A stretch of DNA of 31,584 nt from JBBILU01 sp037444775 (GTDB taxonomy: Bacteria > Patescibacteriota > Gracilibacteria > BD1-5 > UBA6164). The stretch is from the NCBI GenBank assembly GCA_037444775.1, contig JBBILU010000014.1, positions 1-31,584 of the forward strand. The letters run 5' to 3'. A program made the position numbers and the translations under genes. Below the pieces are notes generated by a model. It was not told where the DNA came from, made no database searches, and worked only from the letters and a program-made list of their open reading frames with translations. Positions 11,037-20,583 of the stretch are shown here, in pieces (positions within the stretch are counted from its first letter, which is position 1; each line of letters starts with the position of its first letter).

Positions 11037-12424
11037 TATTTGCTTTTTTCATAAGCAGCTAAAACATCTTCTATTGTGTTTTTATACATAAAGAATTTTT
11101 CAGGAACCAAATCCAATTCTCAATCAATAATTCTTTTGAATCAAGAAACTGTGTCAGAAAGTTTTGCATAAACTCAAGGAGTTCAAGTAAATTGTTCTGC
11201 AACGAAGAAAGGCTGACTTAAAAATTTTTGAATTCTTCTTGCTCTTGCAACAGTTTTTTTATCAGTTTCAGATAATTCATCCATACCAAGAATTGCAATA
11301 ATATCTTGTAATTCTTTATATTTTTGAAGAATTCTTTGAACTTCACGAGCAACAAAATAATGTTCTTCTCAAACTACTGTCGGATCTAAAACTGTTGAAG
11401 TAGAATCAAGTGGATCTACAGCTGGATAAATTCATAATTCTGCGATTGCTCTATTTAATACCAAAGTAGAATCAAGATGAGCAAAAGTGTTTGCTGGAGC
11501 TGGATCTGTTAAATCATCAGCAGGAACATAAACAGCTTGAACAGAAGTTATAGATCAATCTTTAGTTGAAGTAATTCTTTCTTGTAAAGCTCACATATCA
11601 GTAGCAAGAGTTGGTTGATAACCTACTGCAGATGGAATTCTTCAAAGAAGAGCAGATATTTCAGCTCAAGCTTGAGTAAATCTGAATATATTATCAATAA
11701 AAAGTAAAACATCTCTTTTTTCTCTATCTCTAAAATGTTCAGCCATTGTTAATCAAGTAAGAGCTACGCGAGCTCTAGGTCCTGGAGCTTCGTTCATCTG
11801 ACCAAAAACCATTGCAGTTTTGTCAATAACTCAAGAATCTTTCATCTCATGGTAAAGGTCATTTCATTCTCTTGTTCTTTCTCAAACTCAAGCAACTACA
11901 GAAAATCAACCATGTTCACTTGCAATATTGTGAATCAATTCTTGCATTATAACAGTTTTTCAAACTCATGCTCAACCAAAAAGTCAAACTTTTCATCATT
12001 TAAGCATTGGAGCTATTAAATCAATTACTTTAATTCAAGTTTCAAAAACTTCTGCTTTTGTAGTAAGGTTTTTGAAATCTGGAGATGCTCTATGAATTGG
12101 ATCCATAAATTCTGTAGTTGGTTTTTCAAGTCAGTCAATTGGATCTCATAAAACATTAAATATTCTCCCAAGAACTTTTTCTCAAACGGGAACTCTTATA
12201 GGACTCCCCAAAGCCACAACTTCCATATTTCTTTTTAAACCATCTGTTGGATTCATCGCAATAGCTCTAATAACTCAACCTCAAAGTTGTTGTTGAGTTT
12301 CTAAAACAACTCTGCTTGAGTGTCATTTAACTTCAAGAGCTTCAAGAATTGAAGGAACAAATCCTCATTCAAAAGCAACATCAATTACAACTCAAACGAT
12401 TTTTGTAATTTTTCAAGTATTCAT
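11036..12424 (-). CDS. atpD: F1Fo ATP synthase beta subunit (catalytic)
   Basis: 462 residues, normal for AtpD; it carries the catalytic nucleotide sites of F1. The Walker A sequence GGAGVGKT (near base 11965) is followed by AGVGERTREGNDL, the Walker B region RDVLLFIDNIFRFTQAG, and SAVGYQPTLATDMG with [31 protein letters not shown], all highly conserved. The P-loop glycines are GGT, TGA, TGA and TGA, which is direct evidence for TGA as Gly. The stop is TAG. It lies between the coiled-coil repeat gene and atpC, so it is separated from atpG by three passenger genes, unlike the standard A-G-D-C order. Confidence 0.97.
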
Positions 12425-12450
12425 TTTATACTTTTTAAAAAAATAAATTT

Positions 12451-12988
12451 TTAACCAAACATTTTAGAAGTACTAAAAACTGGAGTTGACATTTGTTTAA
12501 ATGCTTGATTAATATAAGCACTATTCAATTTTATTGCTCATTCAAGATCATCGTTTTTTGAATAAAGTCAATCTATTTTTTTATCCATTATAATAGATTT
12601 TATTTTCAAATCATGAATATCTCATTTCATAGTATCAATATCTCACTTCATAGAAACTATNNNNNNNNNNNNNNNNNNNNNNNNNNNNNNNNNNNNNNNN
12701 NNNNNNNNNNNNNNNNNNNNNNNNNNNNNNNNNNNNNNNNNNNNNNNNNNNNNNNNNNNNATCTCATTTCATAGTATCAATATCTCACTTCATAGAAACG
12801 ATATCTCATTTCATAGTATCAATATCTCACTTCATAGAAACGATATCTCATTTCATAACACTAATATCTGTTTCTATATTAGTTGTTCTCATTTTTAAAT
12901 CGGAGATATCTCATTTCATTCAAGAAATATCTCATTCTATATTAGTTAGTTTTTGTAAGACTAACTCTTCAAAGTTTTGTTTAGACAT
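12451..12988 (-). CDS. Heptad-repeat coiled-coil protein, interrupted by assembly gap
   Basis: It starts MSKQNFEELVLQKLTNIEGDI and continues as seven-residue repeats alternating 'GDIVSMK' and 'GDIDTMK', then a non-repetitive tail (IKSIIMDKKIDGLYSKNDD...) ending STSKMFG and TAA. Ile/Met at heptad core positions predicts a long parallel coiled coil. It has no signal peptide or membrane segment. The 100-N block lies exactly in the repeats; the visible 438 bases make 146 codons and both flanks meet the gap on codon boundaries, so the real missing length is a multiple of three, probably of 42. It sits between rnhA and atpD in the ATP operon. Family unknown; it resembles low-complexity coiled-coil spacers. 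Confidence 0.75.
12619..12844 (-). repeat. 42-bp tandem repeat encoding two heptads per unit
   Basis: The unit begins ATCTCATTTCATAGTATCAA on the plus strand. Copies lie at 12619-12660, 12761-12802 and 12803-12844, almost identical (12660 side reads ACTAT instead of ACGAT), with degenerate heptads on both sides out to about 12930. Near-identity of 42-bp units explains why the assembler left a gap. Confidence 0.9.
12661..12760. other. Assembly gap, 100 N
   Basis: Exactly 100 N, a conventional placeholder length, inside the tandem repeat. A 100-base length would break the reading frame, so it does not represent the real distance. Confidence 0.98.
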
Positions 12989-13045
12989 AATTAATTTTAT
13001 TAAAAAATAAAGTTTAATTTAATTAAATAATTTTACATTGTTTAT

Positions 13046-13450
13046 TTAAATATTTTTATCCATAGCAACATTACTTAATCTATCAGCTTCTTTATTTTTT
13101 TCTCTTTCTATCCAATTATAACTAATTTTTACTCCAGAATTTTTAACTAATTCTAAAATATCCTTTGCTATTAAAAATAATTCTTCTTTTTTAATTTTCC
13201 ATTTTCAAGAAAGTTGTTCAATAACAAGTTTAGAATCCATAAATAAATTTATTTCTAAAGCTCATAATTCAACAGCTCTTTTTATTCAAAAATATGCACC
13301 TAAATATTCAGCTTCATTATTTGTTTTTATTCAAAGATTTTTAAATCTTTTTTCAACACAAATTCAATTTTCATCTGTTATATAAACTCAAATTCAAGAA
13401 TTTCAAGGATTTCATCTACTTCATCAATCTGTATAAACATTTAATCTCAT
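13046..13450 (-). CDS. rnhA: Ribonuclease HI-family protein
   Basis: 134 residues. RNase HI cleaves the RNA strand of RNA-DNA hybrids with two metal ions. The catalytic residues are visible: VYTDGGSRGNPG (Asp 8), NNEAEYLGA (Glu 46), FMDSKLVIEQLSGKWKIK (Asp 71) and NKEADRLSN (Asp 124). The short form without the basic protrusion resembles Bacillus YpeP/YpdQ-type enzymes. Its ATG overlaps the last 10 bases of the upstream small TM gene, suggesting translational coupling. It is an unexpected member of the ATP synthase operon, between atpG and atpD. Confidence 0.9.
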
Positions 13451-13662
13451 TTTTTCAAAGAAAAATAAAAATATTTTCTAAATATAAATGTAAAAAGTAA
13501 AACAACTACAGCCACAGCTATTTGAATTTTTGTAGCTAAATCATTTGAAACATCTTGTTTTAAAAAATAAGAATATAAAAATCCTGATGCAAATCAAAAC
13601 ATAACACAATATATTAAATAAAAGAATATGTTTAATATTATTTCTATAGCTGCTGGTAACAT
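13441..13662 (-). CDS. Small two-TM membrane protein, 73 aa
   Basis: 74 codons, ATG at 13662, TAA at 13441, overlapping the rnhA start by 10 bases. Two hydrophobic segments lie near residues 5-32 and 44-62, with a basic C-terminus (RKYFYFSLKKGD). It is in the same direction as, and 21 bases after, atpG. No family is recognised. Its place inside the ATP operon and tight coupling to rnhA argue for expression; a role in ATP synthase assembly is possible but only a guess. Confidence 0.65.
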
Positions 13663-13683
13663 ATTTTTATATTTAGAAAATAA

Positions 13684-14592
13684 TTAATCTTTCATAGACT
13701 CAACTCAAGCAGTAATTTCAGAAACTTCTCTTGTAATCATTGCCTGTCTTGCTTTATTATATTGTAAAGTAAGACTTGAGGCAATTTTTTTTGCACTATC
13801 TTTTGCATTTTTCATTGCAACCATACGAGAAGAATGTTCACTTGCTTTTGCTTCAAGCAAAATATCAAAAAACATCATATGTAAAATAACTGGCAAAATA
13901 ACCTCAGCCACTTCTCATTTGGAAGGCTCAACTTCAAATTCAAGCATTTCTTCTGACTTTTTAACCTCAGCTTCTACATCAAAATCACTTCAAGCAATTC
14001 TTGTTAAATAATTTTTCATTCATTCAACTGTAACTGGAAGAAACTCACGAGCTACAACAATTTGTTTAATCGGAGAAATATAATGATTATAAAAAACTAC
14101 AACTTTTTTATATTTTCCATGTAAAAAATCTTTAATCAAAAAATCTAAACAAGTTCTTGTAAAATGAGCTTTGATGTTATCTTCAAAATGCTCTGAAAAA
14201 TCAGCAACCAAAGTATTTCAAGTTCTAGCAACAAATTGAGCTGCTTTTTTTCAAATTGAAATAAAATCAACTTGCTCATTTGATTCTTTCAAATAAGAAT
14301 TAACTCTTTTCATAACATTTACATTATAACCTCAACAAAGTCATTTATTTGAAGTTATAACAACTCAAAGAGTTTTTCATCATTCTTTTTCTTTAAATAA
14401 AGGAAAATCTTCAAAACTTTTCTCAAAATGAAAAAACATTTTAAGAATTTCTATTACAAAGTCTTTTTTTTGTAAAGCTAAATCTTGAGCTTTTTTCATC
14501 TTTACAGTTGAAATAAGCTCCATAGCTCCAGTAATTTTACTTGTATTTTTTATAGATTTGATTTTTCTCTTTATGTCTCTAGCATTAGCCAT
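13684..14592 (-). CDS. atpG: F1Fo ATP synthase gamma subunit
   Basis: 302 residues. It begins with the AtpG signature MANARDIKRKIKSIKNTSKITGAMELISTVKMKKAQ, and ends with MKNAKDSAKKIASSLTLQYNKARQAMITREVSEITAGVES, the two helices that form the rotor shaft. The central domain contains VITSNKGLCGGYN, typical of gamma. Several TGA codons are read as Gly, including one in ITAGVES; with a standard code the gene would break into several pieces. It follows atpA after a repeat-containing spacer and precedes the small TM gene. Confidence 0.95.
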
Positions 14593-14660
14593 AAATTTGT
14601 TTATTAGTTATTAGCTATTTTTTTATAATATTTTTTTCCTTTTAAAAAATTCTTCCTTCT

Positions 14661-14699
14661 ATCCCCTCTCATCTAAGGAGAGGGTTAGGGTGAGGTTAT
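14661..14699. repeat. GC-rich palindromic intergenic repeat, copy B (atpG/atpA spacer)
   Basis: TCCCCTCTCATCTAAGGAGA, then GGGTTAGGGTGAGGTTA. CCCTCTC/GAGAGGG-type arms are followed by a TTAGGGTGAGGTTA tail. The reverse complement reads AACCTCACCCTAAC then CTCTCC, the same order as in the aroB-internal copy. It overlaps the last bases of atpA. Confidence 0.75.
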
Positions 14700-16201
14700 T
14701 TATTAATTTCAGAAACTTTTCCTAAAATATCTTTTAATTTATCTTCAGAAGTTTCATTCATAACTTTATTCTTCTTAATATCTTCTAATATTGTTTTTTC
14801 TTCATTTAAAGAATTAAATAATTCTTCTCTGAATTTATTCATTTTTGAAACAGCAATTTGATCTAAAAATCCATTTGCCCCTGCATAAAGTAAACAAATT
14901 TGAAGTGGTACTGTAATTGGAGCATAAACTCATTGTTTCAAAACTTCCATCATTCTTTTACCTCTTTCTAACTGTTTTCTTGTTTCTTCATCAAGATCTG
15001 AAGCAAATTGTGAAAATGCTGCCAATTCTCTATATTGAGCCAAATCTAATTTCAAAGTTCAAGCTACTTTTTTCATAGCTTTAATTTGAGCTGCTCAACC
15101 TACTCTTGAAACTGAAAGTCAAACATCAATTGCGGGTCTTTGTCATGAGTTAAAAAGATTTGCATCAAGGAAAATTTGTCAATCTGTAATAGAAATTACA
15201 TTTGTAGGAATATAAGCAGAAACATCTCAAGCTTGAGTCTCAATTATAGGTAAAGCTGTAATTGAACCTGCTCAAAGTTCGTCATTTAATTTACAAGCTC
15301 TTTCTAAAAGTCTTGAGTGAAGATAAAATACATCTCAAGGATAAGCTTCTCTTCATGGAGGTCTTCTTAAAAGCAAAGACATTTCTCTATAAGCATTTGC
15401 TTGTTTTGATAAATCATCATAAATAATCAAAACATGTTGCCCTTTGAACATAAAATATTCAGATAAAGTACATCAAGTATATGGAGCTAAATATTGCATA
15501 GAAGCTGGATCTGCAGCAGAAGCATTTACAACTATAGTATAATCCATAGCTCATCTTTTTTTCAATTCCTCAACTGTTCTAGCAATTTTTCAATCTTTTT
15601 GACCAATAGCAACATAAACACAAATAACATTTTGTCATTTTTGATTTAATATAGTATCTATTGCTACTTGAGTTTTCCCTGATTGTCTATCTCAAATAAT
15701 TAATTCTCTTTGTCATCTACCGATTGGAACTAAAGAATCTATTGCAATTATTCAAGTTTCCATTGGCTCATGAACAGATTTTCTATCCATAACTCAACTT
15801 GCAACTCTTTCAACTGGAAAATAAGTATTTTCTTTAATTTCTCCTAATCAATCTATTGGTAATCATAAAGCATTTACAACTCTTCCAATAAAGTTTTCTC
15901 AAACTGGAACCTCCAAAATTTTCCCAGTAGATTTTACTGTTTCTCATTCTTTAATAGAATTTAATCACTTCAAAACAACTATTCAAACATAATGTTCTTC
16001 TAGATTTAAAGCAACTCATTTTGCTCAATTTTCAAATTCCAATAATTCATTATAAGTAACTCATCTAAGTCCAGAAGCTTTAGCAACTCAATCTCAAACA
16101 TAAAAAACCTCTCAAACATTTTCAGAAGAAGGTGTCAGATTACTAGCATCTATTCTCGACTCTATATCACTTATAATACTCTTTAATAAGTCATTTGACA
16201 T
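14696..16201 (-). CDS. atpA: F1Fo ATP synthase alpha subunit
   Basis: 501 residues, normal length. It forms the non-catalytic nucleotide sites of F1. Clear landmarks: GRVVNALGLPIDG, the P-loop [116 protein letters not shown], and the alpha arginine-finger segment RPAIDVGLSVSRVGGAAQ. It lies between atpH and atpG in normal order. Firm. Confidence 0.97.
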
Positions 16202-16231
16202 AAAAATTCTTTTTTAAATTATAAAATGAAA

Positions 16232-16579
16232 TTAGGCAGATAATTCTTTAACTGCCTTTTTTAAACTTAAGTCAACCAAATAGTCATCTTCAAAAACTCG
16301 TATTCATCAAAGCAAACTCTCTTTAGATTGAAAAACAACATCTTCTTTTTTCGGTTTAACTCAAAATATTTTTTCAAAAACTTGCAAAGCTTTTTCCCAA
16401 GCAACATCTTGAGTTAAGGCTGGGAAAAATTCAACTTTATAAGATTTTTCTCAAGACAAAGTTTTTAAAAATATATTTCTCCCTCTGTAACCAAGTTTTG
16501 TAGTAAGTTCAGAATAAAGTTTTAATCATCTTAAAAATTCTTTCAATTCTGCTCTATTTAAATTTTCTAATACTTCCAT
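16232..16579 (-). CDS. atpH: F1Fo ATP synthase delta subunit, short form
   Basis: 115 residues against about 175-180 for usual AtpH. The C-terminal part, SLLGGIRVFEDDYLVDLSLKKAVKEL, matches the conserved delta C-terminus (pattern GG..v.i.d.viD.Sl...l..l), which binds the b-subunit stalk. The N-terminal helical domain that caps F1 is reduced or replaced: only about 80 residues precede it. Position between atpF and atpA is exactly that of atpH. The ATG at 16579 is 10 bases after the atpF stop, leaving no room for a longer gene. Whether the short form is a family trait or a local loss cannot be told here. Confidence 0.75.
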
Positions 16580-16589
16580 AAAAAAGTTT

Positions 16590-17087
16590 TTATTTTATTA
16601 AGTCAATTTCTCTATCTACAAATTCACGAGAAACTTTTTCTTCTCAGAAAAGTTTTTTGTTAAATTTAACAATTAAATCAACTATATTTCATCTTGCATC
16701 AGATAACATAGATAATTTATCTTTTTCTATTTGCCTTCTACCAGATTCTACGATTTCTTTAGCTTCATTTTCTGCTTTTTCTATAATTATAGATTTTTTA
16801 GAATTAGCAACTAATTCAGCTTCATAAATTATTTCATCTGATTTTTGTCTAGCTTCTTTCAAAATATTTTCTTTTTGTTCATTGGCTTGATTTATTAAAT
16901 TGTCAATATTTTTATAATCTTTTTCAATTTTTTTTTGTCTTTCTTCCCATTCATCTAAATAAGCTAAATATGGTTTGAAAACAAACTTATTTAAAACCCA
17001 TAAAACGACAAAAAGAATAATAAACTGAACAAAAAAAGTATCCAAAGAGACAAATTTAAAATCAAGAGATTCACTATAACTTGCCAT
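16590..17087 (-). CDS. atpF: F1Fo ATP synthase b subunit
   Basis: 165 residues. One N-terminal membrane helix (about 18-38, FFVQFIILFVVLWVLNKFVF) is followed by the typical FKPYLAYLDEWEERQKKIEKD and a long charged helix rich in Lys, Glu and Ala, the peripheral stalk dimer. A TGA codon after residue 132 would truncate the protein in the standard code; as Gly it continues to VSREFVDREIDLIK. It lies between atpE and atpH in standard order. Confidence 0.93.
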
Positions 17088-17111
17088 TATTTTAATGTTT
17101 AGATTATATTA

Positions 17112-17414
17112 TTACATTGCAAAACCAATAATAAGTGCGATAACTAGTGCATAAATTGCAACAGCTTCAGCAAATGCTATCGTCAATATTGCCATACTTT
17201 GAACTTTAGCTTGTGCATTAGGATTTCTTCCGATTGCTTCCAAAGCTGATTTACCAATTAAACCAATACCAATACCAGGTCAAATAGCTCAAAATCAAAT
17301 AGCAAGAGCCATAGCTAATTCTTTATATTGTGGTGCACTAGCTTTAGCAAAAGTTAATAGTTGAGCAGTTTGCTCAGGTGTTGCAGTTTTTAAAACTTCT
17401 AACAAATCGTTCAT
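17112..17414 (-). CDS. atpE: F1Fo ATP synthase c subunit (rotor ring proteolipid)
   Basis: 100 residues with two membrane helices. Helix 1 carries the glycine-rich motif AIGFGAIGPGIGIGLIGKSALEAIGRNP; the polar loop RNPNAQAK follows, then helix 2 MAILTIAFAEAVAIYALVIALI with the ion-binding Glu in AFAEAVAIY. Absence of the Na+-type pattern (Gln in helix 1, ES/ET pair in helix 2) points to proton coupling (inference from known c-ring rules). About 30 extra N-terminal residues precede helix 1; they are Leu/Ala/Gln-rich and not an obvious signal peptide. Mixed GGT and TGA codons are used for Gly. Confidence 0.95.
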
Positions 17415-17501
17415 ATTTTTGTTAATTATAATATAAAATAGAAATTGAGAACTTAGAATTTTTTCTAAATTCCTTATCTTTATTTTATAAAGCTTTTATT
17501 T

Positions 17502-18317
17502 TTAATGATGTTCTTCTCTGGCTTGTGCAAAATAAGATATAGTTAATCAGGCAAATACCATAGCTTGAACAAAAGCAACAAATAATTCAAAAAACCAGAA
17601 TGGAATACTAAGAAATCTTCAAACTTCAAACAATGAACTTGTCATCAAAACTCAAAGATAACTAATTACTCAAACAAGAATTATTCAAGCAAAGATATTT
17701 CAAAAAAGCCTCAGAGATAAACTTGCTAAAGTTGCTGGAATTCAAATGAAATGTAGCCAACCAACAAATACATTTACACATTTTTCGGTAATATTTTTTC
17801 AAGTGAAATTGAATAAATATCACTTAGTATAAGAAAATCAACCTTGAGATTTAATTCAAATTATAATAAAAGAAACCACTGTAATTAATGCAAGTCAAAG
17901 AGTTGTATTAAGATCTGAATGAATTGGTCTTAAATAATGGAATAAATCAGTACTGATTGAAACTCAAATCCAGTCAATTATTAATCAAAAAATATTTCAT
18001 AAAAATATTATAATAAATAATCACATTATTAAAGGAAAATATTTTCTAGCAAATACTTTGTCTTCTCAAAAAGCATTTCTTATATAAGTATCTGTAAAAG
18101 ATACAAAACTTAGAAAAAAAGTTTTTAATTTACTAGACTCTTTTTTTAAAGCTTTATTTGCTAAAACTGAAATAACAGTAATTATAAGCAAAAATATAAA
18201 TGTTGTTAAATTCGTATTAGAAATATATCAATCAAAAATTCTTTCTCATTGAATTTTTGGAATATGAGGTCAAGTATGAAGCTCAGTATGAACTTTTTTA
18301 TTTTCAGTTTGTGTCAT
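17502..18317 (-). CDS. atpB: F1Fo ATP synthase a subunit (stator channel)
   Basis: 271 residues with about five or six membrane helices. The diagnostic segment is LASLSLRLFGNIFAGIILVG, which contains the essential Arg that faces the c-ring Glu, and the last helix ends FVQAMVFAGLTISYFAQAREEHH. N-terminal residues 1-35 are soluble and His-rich (TELHTGPHIPKI). It overlaps the small upstream gene by 20 bases, consistent with coupled translation. An 87-base spacer without a clear hairpin separates it from atpE. Confidence 0.95.
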
Positions 18318-18525
18318 TTTCGTTTTTTAACATTTCTAAATTTTTTAAAGTTTTTTTGAAGAATAAGCTAGAAATAAATACTAAAGACAACACACTCAAA
18401 ACTAAACATATTATCAAATATTTACTCCCAGTTTCAAAAAACGAGTCCAGTATATTTCACAAAAGCAAAAAAGCAAATAAATTTACTAAAATTATCACGG
18501 TGTATTTAAAAATTATTTTTTTCAT
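18298..18525 (-). CDS. Small two-TM protein preceding atpB, AtpI-like by position
   Basis: 75 residues, two hydrophobic helices (about 6-28 and 35-55) and a charged tail (FFKKTLKNLEMLKNENDTNGK). Its last 20 bases overlap the atpB start, and it begins 17 bases after dnaG. Many ATP operons start with a small two- to four-TM gene, atpI, that helps c-ring assembly or Mg uptake. The location fits, but no AtpI sequence signature is clear, so no symbol is given. Confidence 0.7.
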
Positions 18526-18542
18526 ATTTTTTATTTAATAAA

Positions 18543-20213
18543 TTATTTTATTCCTTTTTCTCTAGCTTTTTTCAAAATTTCATCATATTTTGCAAAAGCT
18601 TCTAAATCTCATTTAGACATTTTTTCTTTTAAATTTTTTATAGCTATTTTAAAAGAATCTAAATTAATCTTTTTACACAATTTTTCTAAAAGATTTCAAA
18701 CAACATCATTTGTTTTTTTATTATCTTCACTATCTATTTTCAAGCTTATTCACCTAAATCTTTCTTTTTTTTCTAAACTTATTTGATCTAAATATTTTTC
18801 TCTAAATTCTATAAATTTTTTCAAATCTTCTCATACAAACTCAGTAAAAATTATATTTTGTTTCAAATAATCCAAATTCTCTATATTAAGCAAAATATAT
18901 CAAATTGCGTAATCTTCACTAGAATATTCTTGTTTGTTAATTTTCACATTTTCTCAAAAAGTTTTTTTAAATCTAATTCTATTGAAAGCTTCATAAACAG
19001 AATCTTCTCTTATATTTAATTTCTTTGAAATTTCTTTTAGATAAAAATCTTTTTCAACTTCATTATCATAATTTTTTAAAACTTCTAAAAGTTCTAGCAA
19101 AAATTTTCTTTTTTCATCAATACTATTTTCATTAAATTTAGTTTTTTCTATCAAAAATCAAATTGGGCTCAAAGCATTTTTTACTAATTCTTCAAAATCT
19201 CAACCAGATTTTATAAAATCATCTGGATCTTTTCAAGCTGTTAAAATAATTATTTTTACCTCCAAATCTTTATTTTTCAAATTTTCTATTGCCAGTTTTG
19301 TGGCTTTTTCTCAAGCTGAATCATTATCAAAACAAAGATAAATTTTGTGAGTTAATCTTTTTATTAAAACTAAATGTTTTTCTGTCAAGGCAGTTCAAGA
19401 AACAGCAACAACATTTTTTATTCAATAGTTATATAATGCAATTGCATCCATATAACCTTCAACAATTATTACAAAATCTTTTTTTACTATTTCTGATTTT
19501 GCCTTAAAAAGTCAATATAAAATATTCGACTTATCATAAATACTTGTTGCTGGAGAATTCAAATATTTTGGCTCTCAAGCTCAAACAATCCTTCAAGCAA
19601 AAGCCACATAATCTCCCCTAATATTTTGAATTGGAAAAATTACTCTTCAAATAAATTTATCTTTTTTTGAATTCAAATCGTGAAATATTTGGCTTTCTCA
19701 AATTATTTTATCATCATATCATTTTTCTTTTAAAAAATTATATAATTCAATTCAAGAATCAGAATAACCAAACTCAAGCTCTTTTATCAAATCCTCATTT
19801 AAACCTCTATCCATCAAATATTTTTTAATTTCTGGAGTTTTTTCAAGAGATTTTTTATAAAAAATTGTAACATCTTTGTAAATAGAATAAAGTGTTTTAG
19901 ATTCTCCAAATCTTTTATTATCTATATTATTATTAACTTTTATCCCCGAAATATTTCAAAGAATCTGAATAGCTTCTTTAAAATCACAATTTTCAATATC
20001 CATAATAAATTTCAAAGGACCTCATCATCTATGACAACCAAAACAATATGCAATTTGTTTGCTTGGACTAACCATAAAACTTGGAGTTTTTTCATTATGT
20101 CAAGGAAAAGGACAAACGGCCTTATAATTAACTCCAGATTTTTTTAGTTTTACATATCTTTGAACCAAATCAACTATATCTATGGAATTTTCTAATTCTT
20201 GCACTACTGACAT
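18543..20213 (-). CDS. dnaG: DNA primase DnaG
   Basis: 556 residues. It makes RNA primers at the replication fork. The N-terminal CHC2 zinc domain reads VCPFPGHNEKTPSFMVSPSKQIAYCFGCHRGG, with a two-residue insertion relative to the common CPFHxEKTPSF. The Toprim catalytic core is clear: VEGYMDAIALY (Glu) and CFDNDSAGEKA (Asp-x-Asp), then KDPDDFIKSGG. The C-terminal region (about 390-556) is helical and corresponds to the DnaB-interaction domain. ATG at 20213 gives the usual start (MSVVQELENSIDIVDLVQRYVKLKKSG). It is the first gene after a good promoter and is followed at 17 bases by the ATP operon. Confidence 0.96.
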
Positions 20214-20244
20214 AATTTTTATAATTTTAAGAATTTTTTGTTTG

Positions 20245-20271
20245 ATTATAGAGAAAATTTATAAAAGTCAA
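20245..20271 (-). promoter_or_regulatory. Promoter for dnaG and the ATP synthase block
   Basis: On the minus strand TTGACT (20266-20271), 15 bp, TATAAT (20245-20250); using TTTGAC gives 16 bp. The expected start near 20238 leaves about 25 bases of A-rich leader before the dnaG ATG, without a Shine-Dalgarno. Confidence 0.6.
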
Positions 20272-20331
20272 AAAAGTAAGGCTTTTTTCATTTGATTAGG
20301 AAAAAATATTTACTTTTTTTGTAAACAATGC

Positions 20332-20361
20332 AAAAAATCAAGCCGATATACTTGATTTTTT
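20332..20361. terminator. Bidirectional terminator-like hairpin upstream of dnaG
   Basis: AAAAAATCAAG (20332-20342) pairs with CTTGATTTTTT (20351-20361), an 11-bp stem with an 8-base loop and U-tails both ways. It probably ends the minus-strand operon 22122-20584 about 220 bases beyond its last stop. Confidence 0.65.
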
Positions 20362-20583
20362 CGAATAAAAAAATAGAAACTATGAGTATTTTACTGATGA
20401 GTTTAAATTTTTCTGAAGTATATAATAACACTGCTAAAATTACTAAAAACTAAGTTCATTGATTTAAGACAAAAACAGTTATTTTAAAAACTTTGGTTTA
20501 AAGAAATATACAAAATTTTCTTAATGAAATGAAAATACTAAAATTAGCACATATTTTTTACATTACACTTATAAAAATAATTT

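Larger units (their letters stand above)
20214..20583. other. 370-base intergenic region without a supported gene
   Basis: It holds the dnaG promoter (20245-20271) and a perfect terminator-like hairpin (20332-20361). A 23-codon plus-strand ORF at 20383-20454 (MSILLMSLNF...) has no supporting context. Otherwise nothing is seen beyond AT-rich sequence. Confidence 0.6.

Noticed and set aside
12604..12930. Regular direct repeats that could suggest a CRISPR array
   Set aside because: The units are contiguous with no unique spacers, keep a reading frame and encode heptads; this is a protein-coding tandem repeat.
20383..20454. 23-codon ORF upstream of dnaG
   Set aside because: Too short, no promoter or ribosome signal, no recognisable sequence.
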